Part shown: positions 1-15,342 of the stretch, in pieces | How positions within the stretch are numbered: position 1 is the stretch's first letter | How the letters are laid out: every line of letters starts with the position of its first letter | Source of the DNA: Rhodanobacter sp. B05 | GTDB taxonomy: Bacteria > Pseudomonadota > Gammaproteobacteria > Xanthomonadales > Rhodanobacteraceae | Reading direction: 5' to 3' | Length of the DNA: 64,000 nucleotides | Assembly (NCBI RefSeq): GCF_002001085.1 | Contig: NZ_MUNU01000006.1 | Location: forward strand, 1 to 64,000 | Made by a program: the position numbers and the translations under genes | Notes under the pieces: generated by a model | The model's input: only the letters and a program-made list of their open reading frames with translations | Databases searched by the model: none | Told to the model about the DNA's origin: nothing

Positions 1-1
1 G

Positions 2-436
2 AAGCAGCCGCCGCCGAAGATCATCCAGCAGGTCAACCCGCCACCGACGCCGCCGCCGCCCATGCCGCCACCGCCGGTGAACGAGGTTTCGGCCAACGCC
101 GTGCAGGCGCCGCCGCCGGCCCCGCCAGCCCCGCCGGCGCCGCCGCCGGATATCGCGGCAGGTTCGGATCTGAGCTATGGCGACCGGCCCAATCCCCCGT
201 ACCCGCCCATGGCGGCACGACAGCACCATGAGGGCACGGTGACGCTGATTATCCTGGTTGGTCTGGATGGTTCCCCCAAGACGGTCGAGGTGGAAAAATC
301 CAGCGGATTTCGGGAGTTGGATCGGGCCGCCAAGGAATGGGTGATTCGCCACTGGAAGTTCAATCCCGAGGTGAAGGCCGGCAAGAAAGTGGAAGGCTAT
401 GCTCGTGTTCCGATCACCTTCAATCTCAGTGGCTAG
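2..436 (+). CDS. tonB: TonB C-terminal part (5' end outside window)
   Basis: Energy-transducing periplasmic protein that couples the ExbB/ExbD proton channel to TonB-dependent outer-membrane receptors. The gene enters from the left edge; 144 residues are visible, read in frame from base 2. The first half is a proline-rich spacer (runs of PPP and PAPPAPP), followed by the TonB C-terminal domain with the YPPMA box, a GTVTLIILV strand, the WKFNPEVKAGKK segment and the terminal RVPITFNL strand. The N-terminal membrane anchor lies outside the window. It is followed by exbB and two exbD genes, the order known from Xanthomonas campestris. TonB identity is firm; which of several possible TonB paralogues it is cannot be told from the fragment. 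Confidence 0.93.
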   Translation, partial: KQPPPKIIQQVNPPPTPPPPMPPPPVNEVSANAVQAPPPAPPAPPAPPPDIAAGSDLSYGDRPNPPYPPMAARQHHEGTVTLIILVGLDGSPKTVEVEKSSGFRELDRAAKEWVIRHWKFNPEVKAGKKVEGYARVPITFNLSG

Positions 437-520
437 CGCAATATTCGACTTCAACCCGCTGTAATCCGGATCCAGTCGATTACAGTTACAGTTCACGCTT
501 GACTTTCCTAGGGTAGCGTT

Positions 521-1267
521 ATGTTCCTACAGACTCCTGCAGCAACCGGCAACACCAACGCCGAAGCCATGAAACAGATGGGCTTCAGCAACCTGATGCA
601 GAACTTCGACTGGCTTGGCTGGGTCGTGTTCGTGACCCTCGTTGCGATGTCGTTCCTGTCCTGGTACTTCATCATCGCCAACGGCATCCGCAATGCCACC
701 GTGAAGGCTCGCGCCGACAAGGTCATTGATGGCTTCTGGGGCAACGGTTCCACCCAGGACGCGATCCGCGAACTGGAAGCCCAGCCCAAGAGCGAACCGT
801 TCTCGAAGATCGCGCTGGAGGCCGCCTCGGCGGTGGCGCATCACCAGCAGAGCACCGTCGGCACCACGGGTCGCCTGGCCGAATCGCTGAGCCGCTCGGA
901 GTTCATCGACCGCGCCCTGCGCCAGGCCGTGGCTCGCGAGAGCCTGCGTCTGGAAGGCGGCATGACCCTGCTCGCCACGGTCGGTTCGGCGGCGCCCTTC
1001 GTCGGTCTGCTCGGTACGGTGTGGGGCATCTACCACGCCCTGATCGGCATCGCCGCCAGCGGCAACGCCTCGATGAACGCCGTGGCCGGCCCCGTGGGCG
1101 AAGCGCTGATCATGACCGCGTTCGGTCTGTTCGCCGCGATCCCCGCGCTGTTCGCGTACAACTTCTTCAGCCGCTCGAACCGCGTGGTATATGCCCGTTT
1201 CGACGAATTCGCGCACGACCTGCACGACTTCTTCGCGACCGGTTCGCGCGTCGAAAGCTCGAAGTGA
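521..1267 (+). CDS. exbB: ExbB, MotA/TolQ/ExbB proton channel subunit
   Basis: Inner-membrane subunit of the TonB-ExbB-ExbD motor, which harvests the proton motive force for outer-membrane uptake. The 248-residue protein has the family's three membrane segments at about residues 33-54, 148-178 and 192-214. The long cytoplasmic loop lies between the first and second, and the conserved GLLGTVWGIYHAL stretch is in the second. The start ATG is preceded by a modest GGGTAG ribosome site. It lies 84 bp after tonB and 11 bp before the first exbD, so one transcript is likely. TolQ is the alternative assignment, but the tonB/exbD context and the absence of tolA/tolB favour ExbB. Confidence 0.93.
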   Translation: MFLQTPAATGNTNAEAMKQMGFSNLMQNFDWLGWVVFVTLVAMSFLSWYFIIANGIRNATVKARADKVIDGFWGNGSTQDAIRELEAQPKSEPFSKIALEAASAVAHHQQSTVGTTGRLAESLSRSEFIDRALRQAVARESLRLEGGMTLLATVGSAAPFVGLLGTVWGIYHALIGIAASGNASMNAVAGPVGEALIMTAFGLFAAIPALFAYNFFSRSNRVVYARFDEFAHDLHDFFATGSRVESSK

Positions 1268-1278
1268 GGAATTGACCG

Positions 1279-1701
1279 ATGGCTGTCAGTCTAGGCGGCA
1301 ATGCCGGCGGTCCGATGTCGGAAATCAACGTCACGCCGCTGGTCGACGTGATGCTGGTGCTCCTGATCATCTTCATGATCACCGCGCCCTTGATGTCGCA
1401 TACCGTCACGATCGACCTGCCCATCGCCAACCCCAAGGCGAAGACCCCGGAGCTGAAGACGCCGCCACTGGATCTGGCGATCAAGGCGGATGGCAACATG
1501 TATTTCAACGATCATTCGGTCACCGATGCCGAGTTGCGCGCCAAGCTGCTGGTGGAGGCACAGCTGACACCACAGCCCCAGTTGCAGATTCGCGCCGACC
1601 GGGAAGTGCAGTTCAAGATCGTGAAGAAGATCATCAGTGACGCCAAGGGTTCGGGCATGGTGCATGTCGCCTTCATGACCACCGACGCGCCGAAGGGGTA
1701 A
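1279..1701 (+). CDS. exbD: ExbD-type biopolymer transporter, first copy
   Basis: Single-pass inner-membrane partner of ExbB. The 140-residue protein opens with a short cytoplasmic tail and the hallmark MSEINVTPLVDVMLVLL segment. Asp23, at the start of the transmembrane helix, is the family's proton-carrying residue. The periplasmic domain (about residues 45-140) ends with the usual VKKIISDAKGSG helix. It lies 11 bp after exbB and 6 bp before a second exbD. Two adjacent exbD genes are known in Xanthomonas campestris, where the second copy has a more specialised role in iron uptake. The two copies here share the membrane segment almost exactly but diverge in the periplasmic domain. Confidence 0.93.
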   Translation: MAVSLGGNAGGPMSEINVTPLVDVMLVLLIIFMITAPLMSHTVTIDLPIANPKAKTPELKTPPLDLAIKADGNMYFNDHSVTDAELRAKLLVEAQLTPQPQLQIRADREVQFKIVKKIISDAKGSGMVHVAFMTTDAPKG

Positions 1702-1707
1702 CGCGAG

Positions 1708-2118
1708 ATGGCATTTTCGACCAATACCAGTGGACCGATGTCCGAGATCAACGTCACGCCGCTGGTCGACGTGATGCTGGTGCTGCTGATCATCTTCATG
1801 ATCACCGCGCCGGTGCTGGCACACAAGATCGAGGTGGATCTTCCGCAGCCGAACAAGGACATCACGCCACCGGAAAACCCGCCGAGCCCGATCAATCTGA
1901 AAATCGATCAGAGCGGCGCGTTCTACTGGAACGGCAGTCCGGTCGACGAGTTGGGCCTGAAGGCGCAGCTGGCCGTGATCGGCCAGCAGACCCTGCCGAA
2001 CCAGCCGGAAATCCAGATCGCCGCCGACGACAACGTGGCCTACGAGTACGTGGCGCGCGTGCTGGCGGATGCGAAGAGCTACAACCTGGTGAAGATCGGA
2101 TTCAACGAGGCGCAGTAA
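1708..2118 (+). CDS. exbD: ExbD-type biopolymer transporter, second copy
   Basis: Second ExbD/TolR-family protein, 136 residues. It carries the same MSEINVTPLVDVMLVLL membrane signature (Asp21 is the conserved acidic residue) and a periplasmic domain ending in YVARVLADAKSYNLVKIGF. It starts 6 bp after the first exbD and is the last gene of the tonB operon, followed within 35 bp by a strong terminator. By analogy with exbD2 of Xanthomonas campestris it may be needed for particular substrates rather than all TonB-dependent uptake; that is inference from gene order. Confidence 0.92.
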   Translation: MAFSTNTSGPMSEINVTPLVDVMLVLLIIFMITAPVLAHKIEVDLPQPNKDITPPENPPSPINLKIDQSGAFYWNGSPVDELGLKAQLAVIGQQTLPNQPEIQIAADDNVAYEYVARVLADAKSYNLVKIGFNEAQ

Positions 2119-2151
2119 CCTTCACGGCAACTGACGGCCCGCTGCAACACG

Positions 2152-2178
2152 AACCCCCGCTCCGGCGGGGGTTTTTTT
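2152..2178 (+). terminator. Rho-independent terminator of the tonB-exbB-exbD-exbD operon
   Basis: Stem AACCCCCGC / GCGGGGGTT (2152-2160 with 2165-2173) closes on a TCCG loop and runs into a tract of seven T (2172-2178). It lies 34 bp after the last exbD stop codon. The terminal inverted repeat of the insertion sequence begins at 2180, so the element sits exactly on the end of this T-tract. Confidence 0.9.
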
Positions 2179-2179
2179 A

Positions 2180-3490
2180 GGTTCTTCACGGATTACCGGG
2201 GAAGGCGGCTTTGATCTTCATGAAGAAGTAGTCGCTGTCGCGGTAACCGTAGGCCATGCGCTTGATGACCTTGATCTTGTTGTTGATGCCTTCGAGCTGG
2301 CCGGTATGCATCGGCCAGCGCACCCGGCTGACGATGCCGCGCCAGTAGCCACTGAGCCGGCGGGCAAACTGGATCAGGGCTGGGATACGGCTTTGTTGGG
2401 CATGAGCCATCCACTGCTTCCAGGCACGCCGCCAATCCCACGCGGTGGTCGCCGTCCACAGCGCCTTGAGTTGCGCCTTCATCACGTACACCGTCATCAA
2501 CGATTGATTGGCGGCCAGTACGTCGTCCAGGCGGATCTGCTGTTCGGTTTTCAGGTGATCCGGGTTACGCAGCAATAACCAGTGCGCCTGCTTGACCACG
2601 CGGCGGGCGGGCCGCGTCGTGGCGCAGATCATTGGCTGCATCCACACGCACCCGGCCGATCACCTCGCGACCGTACTTGGCGATGACGTGGAACAGGTCG
2701 TAGATCACCCTAGCCCGTGGGCAATGCCGACGTACCTCCAGATCAAAGGCGGTGTTCATGTCCATCGCGACGGCCTTGATCCGCGCGCAACCCACCGGCC
2801 CCAGCCCCTCGAAGAAGGGCCGCACGGCGGCCCGGCTACGCCCCTCGCCGATCCACAGCACACGCCGGGTATCGGCATCGAGCACGACCGTGGCGTAACG
2901 ATGGCCCTTGTAAAGCGCAAACTCGTCCATGATCAGCCGCGTGGGTTGCGCGGCAGGCAACGCGGCCAGCGCCGCACCGAGCCGGCGCTTGTCCAGCTCC
3001 CGTACCGTGCTCCAGTGCAGGGCAAACAGCTCCGCTACGTGGGCGACGGGCAGCTTCGCGCACCAGGCTGACACCGTGTCGGCTAGACGCCGGGTCAATC
3101 GCGCATGGCGATCCAGCCAGCTCACCGCTTCCCTTCGCGTACCGCAATCAGGACACGCCACGCGGCGGAAGGTAGCGTGCAGCCATACCTTCTTGCCCAG
3201 CATCGGTAGATCACGGATTCGCCGATGGCTGTACTCGTGTACTGGCAAACCGGTGCATCGGCACCCACTGCAACGTACGGGCGGGTCCCTGGCGGGAACC
3301 AAGGTGATCTGGATCTCGTCTTGCCCGACCTGAAGATCGGATACCTCAAATCCCTCCCAGAACGGGAGGCAGGCTCTATCATCTGACATGGGAACGGTGG
3401 TTTCCGGGGGGACGTTTGCTCGACACAAACATCTTTACCGAATCCGCCGTTCCTTTTTCATGTCCGCTACCCGGACTTCCGCGAAGAACC
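2180..3490 (-). mobile_element. ISL3-family insertion sequence, about 1.3 kb
   Basis: The element is bounded by imperfect terminal inverted repeats. The left end reads GGTTCTTCACGG from 2180; the right end, read on the minus strand from 3490, is GGTTCTTCGCGG; a matching CCGGG block follows further in. Roughly 18 of 22 outer bases agree. The transposase stop codon lies inside the left repeat, as is common in this family. ISL3 elements usually make an 8-bp target duplication; both flanks are T-rich (2172-2179 and 3491-3498) but are not an exact duplicate, so the target site is unresolved. It separates the convergent exbD and pdxJ genes. Confidence 0.85.
2186..3389 (-). pseudogene. ISL3-family transposase, broken by a single-base frameshift
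   Basis: The N-terminal part (start codon at 3387-3389, MSDDRACLPFWEGFEV) has the zinc-ribbon pairs CSGC and CPDC and then the DDE catalytic core (LIMDEFALYKGHRYATVV, VAMDMNTAF, VIYDLFHV). Near 2610-2625 the reading frame shifts by one base, in a GC-rich stretch coding for RHD then RPARRVVKQ. The remaining part (LEGINNKIKVIKRMAYGYRD, with the catalytic Glu region) continues in the neighbouring frame to 2186. Removing one G restores a continuous ISL3 transposase of normal length. It may be a real inactivating mutation, a sequencing error or, less likely, programmed frameshifting; ISL3 transposases normally come from one frame. Confidence 0.82.
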
Positions 3491-3514
3491 TTTTTATTGG
3501 GGCTCAGGTGCTCT

Positions 3515-4258
3515 TCAGCGCAGGATTTGAAGATACTTGCGCACGGTGGTGGCCAGCCCTTCATACAAGGCCTCGCCGATCAGCGCATGGCCGATCGACA
3601 CCTCGGCCAGGCCGGGGATGGCGGCCTTGAACGTACCCAGATTCGCCTGGCTGAGATCGTGCCCGGCGTTCACCGCCAGCCCGGCCTGCTGCGCACGTCG
3701 CGCGGTGTCGGCGCAGGCGCCGAGTGCCGCGCCCGGTTGGCCATCGGCGAATGCCTGCGCATACGGTCCGGTGTAGATCTCCACGCGCCGGACACCGATC
3801 ACCGCGGCGAGATCGAAGCCCTCACTGCCGGCGTCGACGAACAGGCTGACACGGCACCCGACATCGCACAGTGCCCCCACCAGCGGTCGCAATCGAGCGA
3901 TATCCCGGCGCAGATCGAAGCCATGGTCGGAGGTGATCTGGCCGTCGCCATCCGGTACCAGGGTGACCTGGGTGGGCCTGACCTGGCGTGCCAGTTCGAT
4001 CAATCCCGGATAGTCGCCGCGCGGTTTGGCGAACGGATTGCCCTCGATGTTGTATTCCACCCGCCCGCGCAGCATCGCGGCCAAAGCGTATACGTCCGAG
4101 GGGCGCACGTGTCGCTGATCGGGGCGCGGATGCACGGTAATCCCGCCGCAGCCCGCTTCGATGCAGGTCTGCGCGGCGTGGCAGATATCCGGTTCGCTGC
4201 CGCCTCGTGAATTGCGCAGCACCGCGATCTTGTTGAGGTTGATGCTGAGCAGGGTCAT
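3515..4258 (-). CDS. pdxJ: Pyridoxine 5'-phosphate synthase
   Basis: Cytosolic TIM-barrel enzyme that condenses 1-deoxy-D-xylulose 5-phosphate with 3-amino-2-oxopropyl phosphate to give pyridoxine 5'-phosphate, the last ring-forming step of the DXP-dependent vitamin B6 pathway. The 247-residue protein starts [20 protein letters not shown] and contains the diagnostic [48 protein letters not shown] and VNAGHDL blocks. In-frame start codons exist further upstream, but homology begins at the start chosen. It is last in the gltB-gltD-PPTase-pdxJ series, 73 bp after the PPTase stop. In Xanthomonas pdxJ likewise faces the tonB-exb operon. Confidence 0.95.
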   Translation of the reverse strand: MTLLSINLNKIAVLRNSRGGSEPDICHAAQTCIEAGCGGITVHPRPDQRHVRPSDVYALAAMLRGRVEYNIEGNPFAKPRGDYPGLIELARQVRPTQVTLVPDGDGQITSDHGFDLRRDIARLRPLVGALCDVGCRVSLFVDAGSEGFDLAAVIGVRRVEIYTGPYAQAFADGQPGAALGACADTARRAQQAGLAVNAGHDLSQANLGTFKAAIPGLAEVSIGHALIGEALYEGLATTVRKYLQILR

Positions 4259-4330
4259 GACGGAAGCACGTTCGGTAGTAACGGTTCCGGCAGCGACGGC
4301 GATGCCGGGCGATCCAAGACAGTGCGCCAA

Positions 4331-4975
4331 TCAGCTGGTGCTGGCAAGCACCTCCAGCTGTATCGTGCGCGGCGCACCGCGCCATGCCAGCGCGCCGACC
4401 AGGTCGGGGGCGATGGCGAGGCGTTGCAACTGCCATGCGTCGACATCGTCGTCGTCGAAGCGCAGCAGGCGAAGCTGGGCCCGAGTGGAGAGAATCCGCA
4501 ATCGCTGCAAACCGTAGCCGATGCCGCGCCCATGTGCCTTGAGTATCGCTTCCTTCGCTGTCCATATCTCAAGGAATGCCGCATCGCGCGCTTCCTCGGG
4601 CAGCGCGGCCAGGGCGTCCGCCTCGTCGTTGCCGAAGAACCGCCGGGCGATCGGCAGCGCACGTGGCCGCGGACGCCGTCGTTCGATATCGATGCCGGGC
4701 GAGATCCCGCGGGCGACGGCGATCAACGCGTGTTCGCCGCTGTGCGACCAGTTGAAATCCAGCGACGAGCCGTGCGCTGGATCCAGGCGGGGCCGGCCGT
4801 GCTCGCCCTCCACCAGGGTCACCGCGTCGGCGTCGATACCGAGATAGGCCGCCAAGGTCAGGCGCAGTGGCTGCCGCCCCTGCGCCGGTCGATAGTCGAG
4901 ATACCAGACCTGGATCGCATCGTCGTCAAGCCGCGCGGCCGCATCGATCAGGTTTCCCGGGTGCGCTGCGATCAT
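4331..4975 (-). CDS. Sfp-type 4'-phosphopantetheinyl transferase
   Basis: Transfers the phosphopantetheine arm of CoA to a conserved serine of carrier proteins (fatty-acid, polyketide or peptide synthesis). The 214-residue protein has the superfamily motifs in order: [11 protein letters not shown] (74-84), GIDIE (94-98, magnesium-binding Asp96 and Glu98) and [12 protein letters not shown] (138-149). The length fits the Sfp/HetI class, not the short AcpS class. The start used avoids an arginine-rich, poorly coding stretch; an in-frame ATG at 5029, 12 bp after gltD, is possible. In many gammaproteobacteria pdxJ is paired with acpS; here an Sfp-type enzyme sits beside pdxJ, so it may serve primary fatty-acid ACP as well. 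Substrate is inferred. Confidence 0.88.
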   Translation of the reverse strand: MIAAHPGNLIDAAARLDDDAIQVWYLDYRPAQGRQPLRLTLAAYLGIDADAVTLVEGEHGRPRLDPAHGSSLDFNWSHSGEHALIAVARGISPGIDIERRRPRPRALPIARRFFGNDEADALAALPEEARDAAFLEIWTAKEAILKAHGRGIGYGLQRLRILSTRAQLRLLRFDDDDVDAWQLQRLAIAPDLVGALAWRGAPRTIQLEVLASTS

Positions 4976-5041
4976 GCCCGCATGGTGCCGTCGTCGGCCT
5001 GGATGCACAAGCGGGCGGTCGCAGTTCATCGACCCGCGCGA

Positions 5042-6502
5042 TCAACGCGGCAGGCGCGATGCCCCCATCAGAAACTCGTCCACCGCCCGCGCACACTGCC
5101 GTCCTTCGCGTATCGCCCAGACCACCAGCGATTGGCCGCGTCGCATGTCGCCCGCGGCGAACACCTTGTCGACGCTGGTGCGATAGCCCGCATTGCCTTC
5201 GGTGGCGGCCCTGGCATTGCCGCGCGCGTCCTTCTCGACACCGAAGGCATCCAGCACGGCCTGCGATGGCGAGACGAAACCCATCGCCAGCAGTACCAGA
5301 TCCGCCTGGATCTCGAACTCGCTGCCCGCCAGCTCGCTCATCTTGCCGTCCTTCCATTCAAGGCGGACCGCGGTGAGACTGCGCACCCTGCCCTTGCCGT
5401 CGTCGTTGAAACACCTGGTGGCAACCGCCCAGTCGCGCTGGCAGCCCTCCTCGTGTGAACTGGAGGTGCGCAGGCGGAGCGGCCAGTACGGCCAGGTCAG
5501 CGGCTTGTTCTCCTGCGCAGGAGGTTGCGGGAGCAGCTCGAACTGCGTGATCGCCGCCGCGCCCTGCCGGTTTGAGGTGCCCACGCAATCGGAACCGGTA
5601 TCACCGCCGCCGATCACCACCACCTGCTTGTCGGTGGCAAGGATCTGCAGTGCCAGTGTGTCGCCGGCAACGACACGGTTCTGCTGCGGCAGGAATTCCA
5701 TCGCGAAGTGCACGCCTTCCAGCTCGCGTCCCGGCAGCGGCAGGTCGCGCGGGGCCTCTGCTCCGCCGGCCAGCACCACCGCGTCGAAATCCCGCTGCAA
5801 TTGCTCGACCGACACGTGTACCGGCGTGACGTCCGCTCGATCGGACGCAGCTCCCACCAGGACGCCCGTGCGGAACGCCACGCCTTCGGCGCGCATCTGC
5901 TCGATCCGGCGATCGATATGTTCCTTCTGCAGCTTGAAGTCGGGAATGCCATAACGCAGCAGGCCACCGATACGGTCGTTCTTCTCCAACACGGTCACCG
6001 CGTGGCCCGCTCGCGCCAGTTGTTGCGCGGCGGCCAGGCCGGCCGGGCCGGAGCCGACCACGGCGACCTTCCAGCCAGTCTGTCGCGATGGTGGTTGCGG
6101 CAGCACCCAGCCTTCCTCCCACGCCTTGTCGATGATCTTGTGCTCGATCGACTTGATGCCCACCGCGTCGTCGTTGATGTTCAACGTGCATGCCGCTTCG
6201 CACGGCGCCGGGCAGATGCGACCGGTGAATTCGGGGAAATTGTTGGTGGCATGCAGCACCTCGATCGCGCGCTGCCAATCCTGGCGATAGACCAGCTCGT
6301 TGAAATCGGGAATGACGTTGTTCACCGGACAGCCGCCGTGGCAGAACGGAATGCCGCAATCCATGCAACGGGCGGCCTGGGTCTTCGCCTCGCCGTCGTT
6401 CAGTGATGGCGTGAATTCGCGCCAGTGCTGTTTGCGGACGCGCGGCGCCTCGCTGGTTTCCAGCACGCGCGGGTGTTCGAGAAAGCCGGTGATCTTGCCC
6501 AT
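5042..6502 (-). CDS. gltD: Glutamate synthase (NADPH) small subunit
   Basis: Oxidises NADPH and passes electrons to the large subunit for glutamine + 2-oxoglutarate to 2 glutamate. The 486-residue protein has N-terminal iron-sulfur cysteines (Cys46, 49, 54, 58 and Cys97, 101, 105), an FAD-binding [11 protein letters not shown] motif near residue 150, an NADPH-binding [18 protein letters not shown] segment near 290, and the C-terminal [17 protein letters not shown] block closing the FAD site. Length is normal. It begins 23 bp after gltB and is clearly in the same operon. Together with glnA at 59 kb it completes the GS-GOGAT route. Confidence 0.97.
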   Translation of the reverse strand: MGKITGFLEHPRVLETSEAPRVRKQHWREFTPSLNDGEAKTQAARCMDCGIPFCHGGCPVNNVIPDFNELVYRQDWQRAIEVLHATNNFPEFTGRICPAPCEAACTLNINDDAVGIKSIEHKIIDKAWEEGWVLPQPPSRQTGWKVAVVGSGPAGLAAAQQLARAGHAVTVLEKNDRIGGLLRYGIPDFKLQKEHIDRRIEQMRAEGVAFRTGVLVGAASDRADVTPVHVSVEQLQRDFDAVVLAGGAEAPRDLPLPGRELEGVHFAMEFLPQQNRVVAGDTLALQILATDKQVVVIGGGDTGSDCVGTSNRQGAAAITQFELLPQPPAQENKPLTWPYWPLRLRTSSSHEEGCQRDWAVATRCFNDDGKGRVRSLTAVRLEWKDGKMSELAGSEFEIQADLVLLAMGFVSPSQAVLDAFGVEKDARGNARAATEGNAGYRTSVDKVFAAGDMRRGQSLVVWAIREGRQCARAVDEFLMGASRLPR

Positions 6503-6525
6503 GATTGATCTGTCCTCCTGGCGGC

Positions 6526-11220
<4,695 letters not shown>

Positions 11221-11253
11221 GGTCTGAGTTCCCGGAACAAGGGGGGAGTCTCG

Positions 11254-11283
11254 ACTATAGTGCGTCGCAACAAAAAGAAGCAA
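11254..11283 (-). promoter_or_regulatory. Putative sigma-70 promoter of gltBD
   Basis: On the minus strand TTGCTT (11278-11283) and TATAGT (11254-11259) are separated by 18 bp, leaving a leader of roughly 25-30 nt before the gltB start at 11220. Just upstream (11294-11330) the heptamer ATGGCCG occurs twice, with a related ATGGCCC further on; this could be a regulator site but no regulator is recognisable. Prediction is by eye only. Confidence 0.5.
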
Positions 11284-11364
11284 GAAAAATCAAATGGCCG
11301 TATATATGGCCGAATCAGGGGCCGTCCGATGGCCCTTGCGGCACCGGAGCGCGCGCCATGCACC

Positions 11365-11402
11365 GGGGATGCTCCCGGCGCAAGCGCGCCGGGAGCATCC
11401 CC
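11365..11402 (-). terminator. Long perfect hairpin downstream of acs
   Basis: Arms GGGGATGCTCCCGGCGC and its exact complement (17 bp, 11365-11381 with 11386-11402) enclose a four-base loop. A second small hairpin (GGGCGG / CCGCCC, 11403-11418) touches the acs stop codon. There is no T-tract in either direction, so it is a transcript-end stabiliser or a weak terminator between acs and gltB. It could also be an isolated REP-like palindrome. Confidence 0.55.
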
Positions 11403-11417
11403 GGGCGGGGCACCGCC

Positions 11418-13358
<1,941 letters not shown>

Positions 13359-13747
13359 GGCTGGGCTCCTGCTGGCTAGGCGTCGAGAGGCATGACGAAG
13401 ATACCGCACCGGCAGCAGCGCCATGCGGCGTAGGCGTTCGAGTGTAGCCCGATCATCGCGGACGCGCTGCTGCAGCAGTGCGTCGAGCAGCACATCGCCC
13501 GGCCGGGTTGCGCAGCAAGTGAACGGACTCGAGACGATGTGCTGCCAGGTGCGGAAAACGCAGAACAGGACATTCAACGAGAATCCCGGCGCGGTGCCGG
13601 ATCACGCCGGCGGTCCGGTCAATGGCCTCCGCGTGCAGCAGCTACCCGATGTTCGTCGTGCCGCTCTCCTGCCGGCCCCGTTACGTGGTGATATTCCGTG
13701 GCCCGATCACCGCGCGTCGGATGGATGCGTTTCCAGGGATGACCCGG
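13359..13747. other. Intergenic stretch between acs and the GlsB-like gene, no gene seen
   Basis: About 390 bp. Several short reading frames cross it but none resembles a protein or has a convincing ribosome site. It must hold the acs promoter (minus strand) and the 3' end of the GlsB-like gene. No repeat or RNA gene was recognised. Confidence 0.5.
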
Positions 13748-14008
13748 TCAGGCGCGCTTGATCAAGCCGATGATCACCAGCAGCACGATCGCGCCGATCA
13801 TCGCGTAGACGATACTGGTGATGATCGGGCTGCCGAGGCTGAAGCCCACGCCCAGCATTGGCAGCAGCCAGCCGGCCAGGAACGCGCCGATGATGCCGAT
13901 CACGATATTGCCGAGCAGGCCGAAGCCGAAACCGCGCACGATCAGCCCGGCCAGCCAGCCGGCGATGGCGCCGATGAGAAGAAAAATGATCAGGCCCGAA
14001 GCGGTCAT
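13748..14008 (-). CDS. GlsB/YeaQ/YmgE-type small membrane stress protein
   Basis: An 86-residue, very hydrophobic protein with three probable membrane helices (about 5-25, 30-52, 63-84) and the glycine-rich pattern of the family: GAIAGWLAGLIVRG, then GNIVIGIIGAFLAGWLLP. Members are small inner-membrane proteins often induced by stress or stationary phase; no biochemical activity is established. A good AGGAG-type ribosome site lies upstream. It is divergent from the radical SAM gene, with about 190 bp between the two starts. Confidence 0.88.
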   Translation of the reverse strand: MTASGLIIFLLIGAIAGWLAGLIVRGFGFGLLGNIVIGIIGAFLAGWLLPMLGVGFSLGSPIITSIVYAMIGAIVLLVIIGLIKRA

Positions 14009-14194
14009 CGGAAACTCCTTGGTTCGACGGAATAACTTGTTCGAAGGAAGATGAAGAGAGGCGGCGCGCTACGCCCGGCAAGCGTCGGCGTTCGCATGTG
14101 CAACGGCCGTGACGAAGGCGTCGCTGTCCCGGCGTCCGGGGCGGACTTCCGCTTCGCTCATGTCGCGGCCGCTGAGACCTTGTCGCGAGACACT

Positions 14195-15319
14195 ATGTCC
14201 ATGGACGATTTTCCGCCGCCGGTGACCCTGCCGGAACAGCTCCTGACGACCCGCCCGCACAAGGGCCGCGGTGCCGCCTCCAACCCGGAAGGCCGCTTCG
14301 AGCGCATCCGCCACCAGGCCGAGGACGATGGCTGGCAAAGCGCGCTGCTGGACGAGGAGAGGCCGCGTCCGAGTACCGAGGTCACCGAAGAACGCGCGCG
14401 CAGCGTGATCAGCCACAACGACTCGCCGGACATCGCGTTCAGCCAGGCGATCAACCCCTATCGTGGCTGCGAACACGGTTGCATCTATTGTTTCGCACGC
14501 CCCTCGCACGGCTACCTCAACCTCTCGCCGGGCCTCGACTTCGAAACGAAGATTCGTGCCAAGGGCAACTTCGCCGAGGTATTGCGCGCCGAGCTGGCCA
14601 GGCCCGGTTATGTGATCAGTCCGATCAACATCGGCAGCAACACCGACCCGTACCAGCCGATCGAGAAACGCTGGCGACTCACCCGCGCCGCGCTGGAGCT
14701 GCTCGCCGAGTGCCACCATCCGTGCACGATCGTGACCAAGAACGCGCTGGTCGAGCGCGACTTGGACATCCTGGTGTCGATGGCGCGCGAGCAGTTGGTG
14801 CAGGTGTTCGTCTCGGTCAACTCGCTGGACAACCGTCTCGCCGCGAAGCTCGAACCGCGGGCCAGCGCGCCGCACCGGCGGATCAAGGCGATCCGCAGCC
14901 TGGCCGACGCCGGCGTGCCGGTTGGCGTGCTGGTGGCGCCGATCATCCCCGCATTGAACGACAAGGACATGGAAGCCGTGATGGCGCAGGCCGACGCCGC
15001 CGGTGCGCGCTGCGCCGGATACACGACGCTGCGCCTGCCGTACGAATTGAAACAACTATTCCGCGAATGGCTCGCCCTGCACGCGCCGCAGCGCGCCGAA
15101 CACGTGATGAGCCTGGTCCAGCAGATGAATGGCGGCCGCGACTATGACAGCAACTTCGCCACCCGCATGCGCGGCCACGGCGTGTTCGCCGACCTGCTGC
15201 GCCGTCGCTTCGAAGTCGCCTGCCGCAGGCACGGTTTCAGCCGCGCCCGTGAACTCGTGCTCGATACCTCGCGCTTCGTGCCACCGCGCAAACCGTCGCC
15301 GCAGGGCGAATTGTTCTAA
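14195..15319 (+). CDS. PA0069-family radical SAM protein
   Basis: Predicted radical SAM enzyme of 374 residues. The cluster-binding motif is Cys92-x3-Cys96-x2-Cys99 in GCEHGCIYCFARPSHGY. The adjacent HGYLNLSPGLDFETKI and NIGSNTDPYQPIEK blocks are typical of the PA0069/spore-photoproduct-lyase-like group. The C-terminal part has GRDYDSNFATRMRG. A DNA-repair role has been suggested from similarity to spore photoproduct lyase, but the reaction of this branch is not established. The start ATGTCCATGGACG was chosen because the 48 codons upstream look non-coding; an internal ATG two codons later is also possible. Confidence 0.88.
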   Translation: MSMDDFPPPVTLPEQLLTTRPHKGRGAASNPEGRFERIRHQAEDDGWQSALLDEERPRPSTEVTEERARSVISHNDSPDIAFSQAINPYRGCEHGCIYCFARPSHGYLNLSPGLDFETKIRAKGNFAEVLRAELARPGYVISPINIGSNTDPYQPIEKRWRLTRAALELLAECHHPCTIVTKNALVERDLDILVSMAREQLVQVFVSVNSLDNRLAAKLEPRASAPHRRIKAIRSLADAGVPVGVLVAPIIPALNDKDMEAVMAQADAAGARCAGYTTLRLPYELKQLFREWLALHAPQRAEHVMSLVQQMNGGRDYDSNFATRMRGHGVFADLLRRRFEVACRRHGFSRARELVLDTSRFVPPRKPSPQGELF

Positions 15320-15342
15320 GCGAAGGCTGCCGTCGCTGCGGC

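Noticed and set aside
2172-3498. Exact 8-bp target duplication around the ISL3 element
   Set aside because: The flanks are both T-rich but not identical in any 8-bp register I could align, so no duplication is claimed.
13423-13761. Possible gene in the gap upstream of acs
   Set aside because: Arg/Ser-rich composition, no homology, overlaps the end of the GlsB-like gene, no ribosome site.
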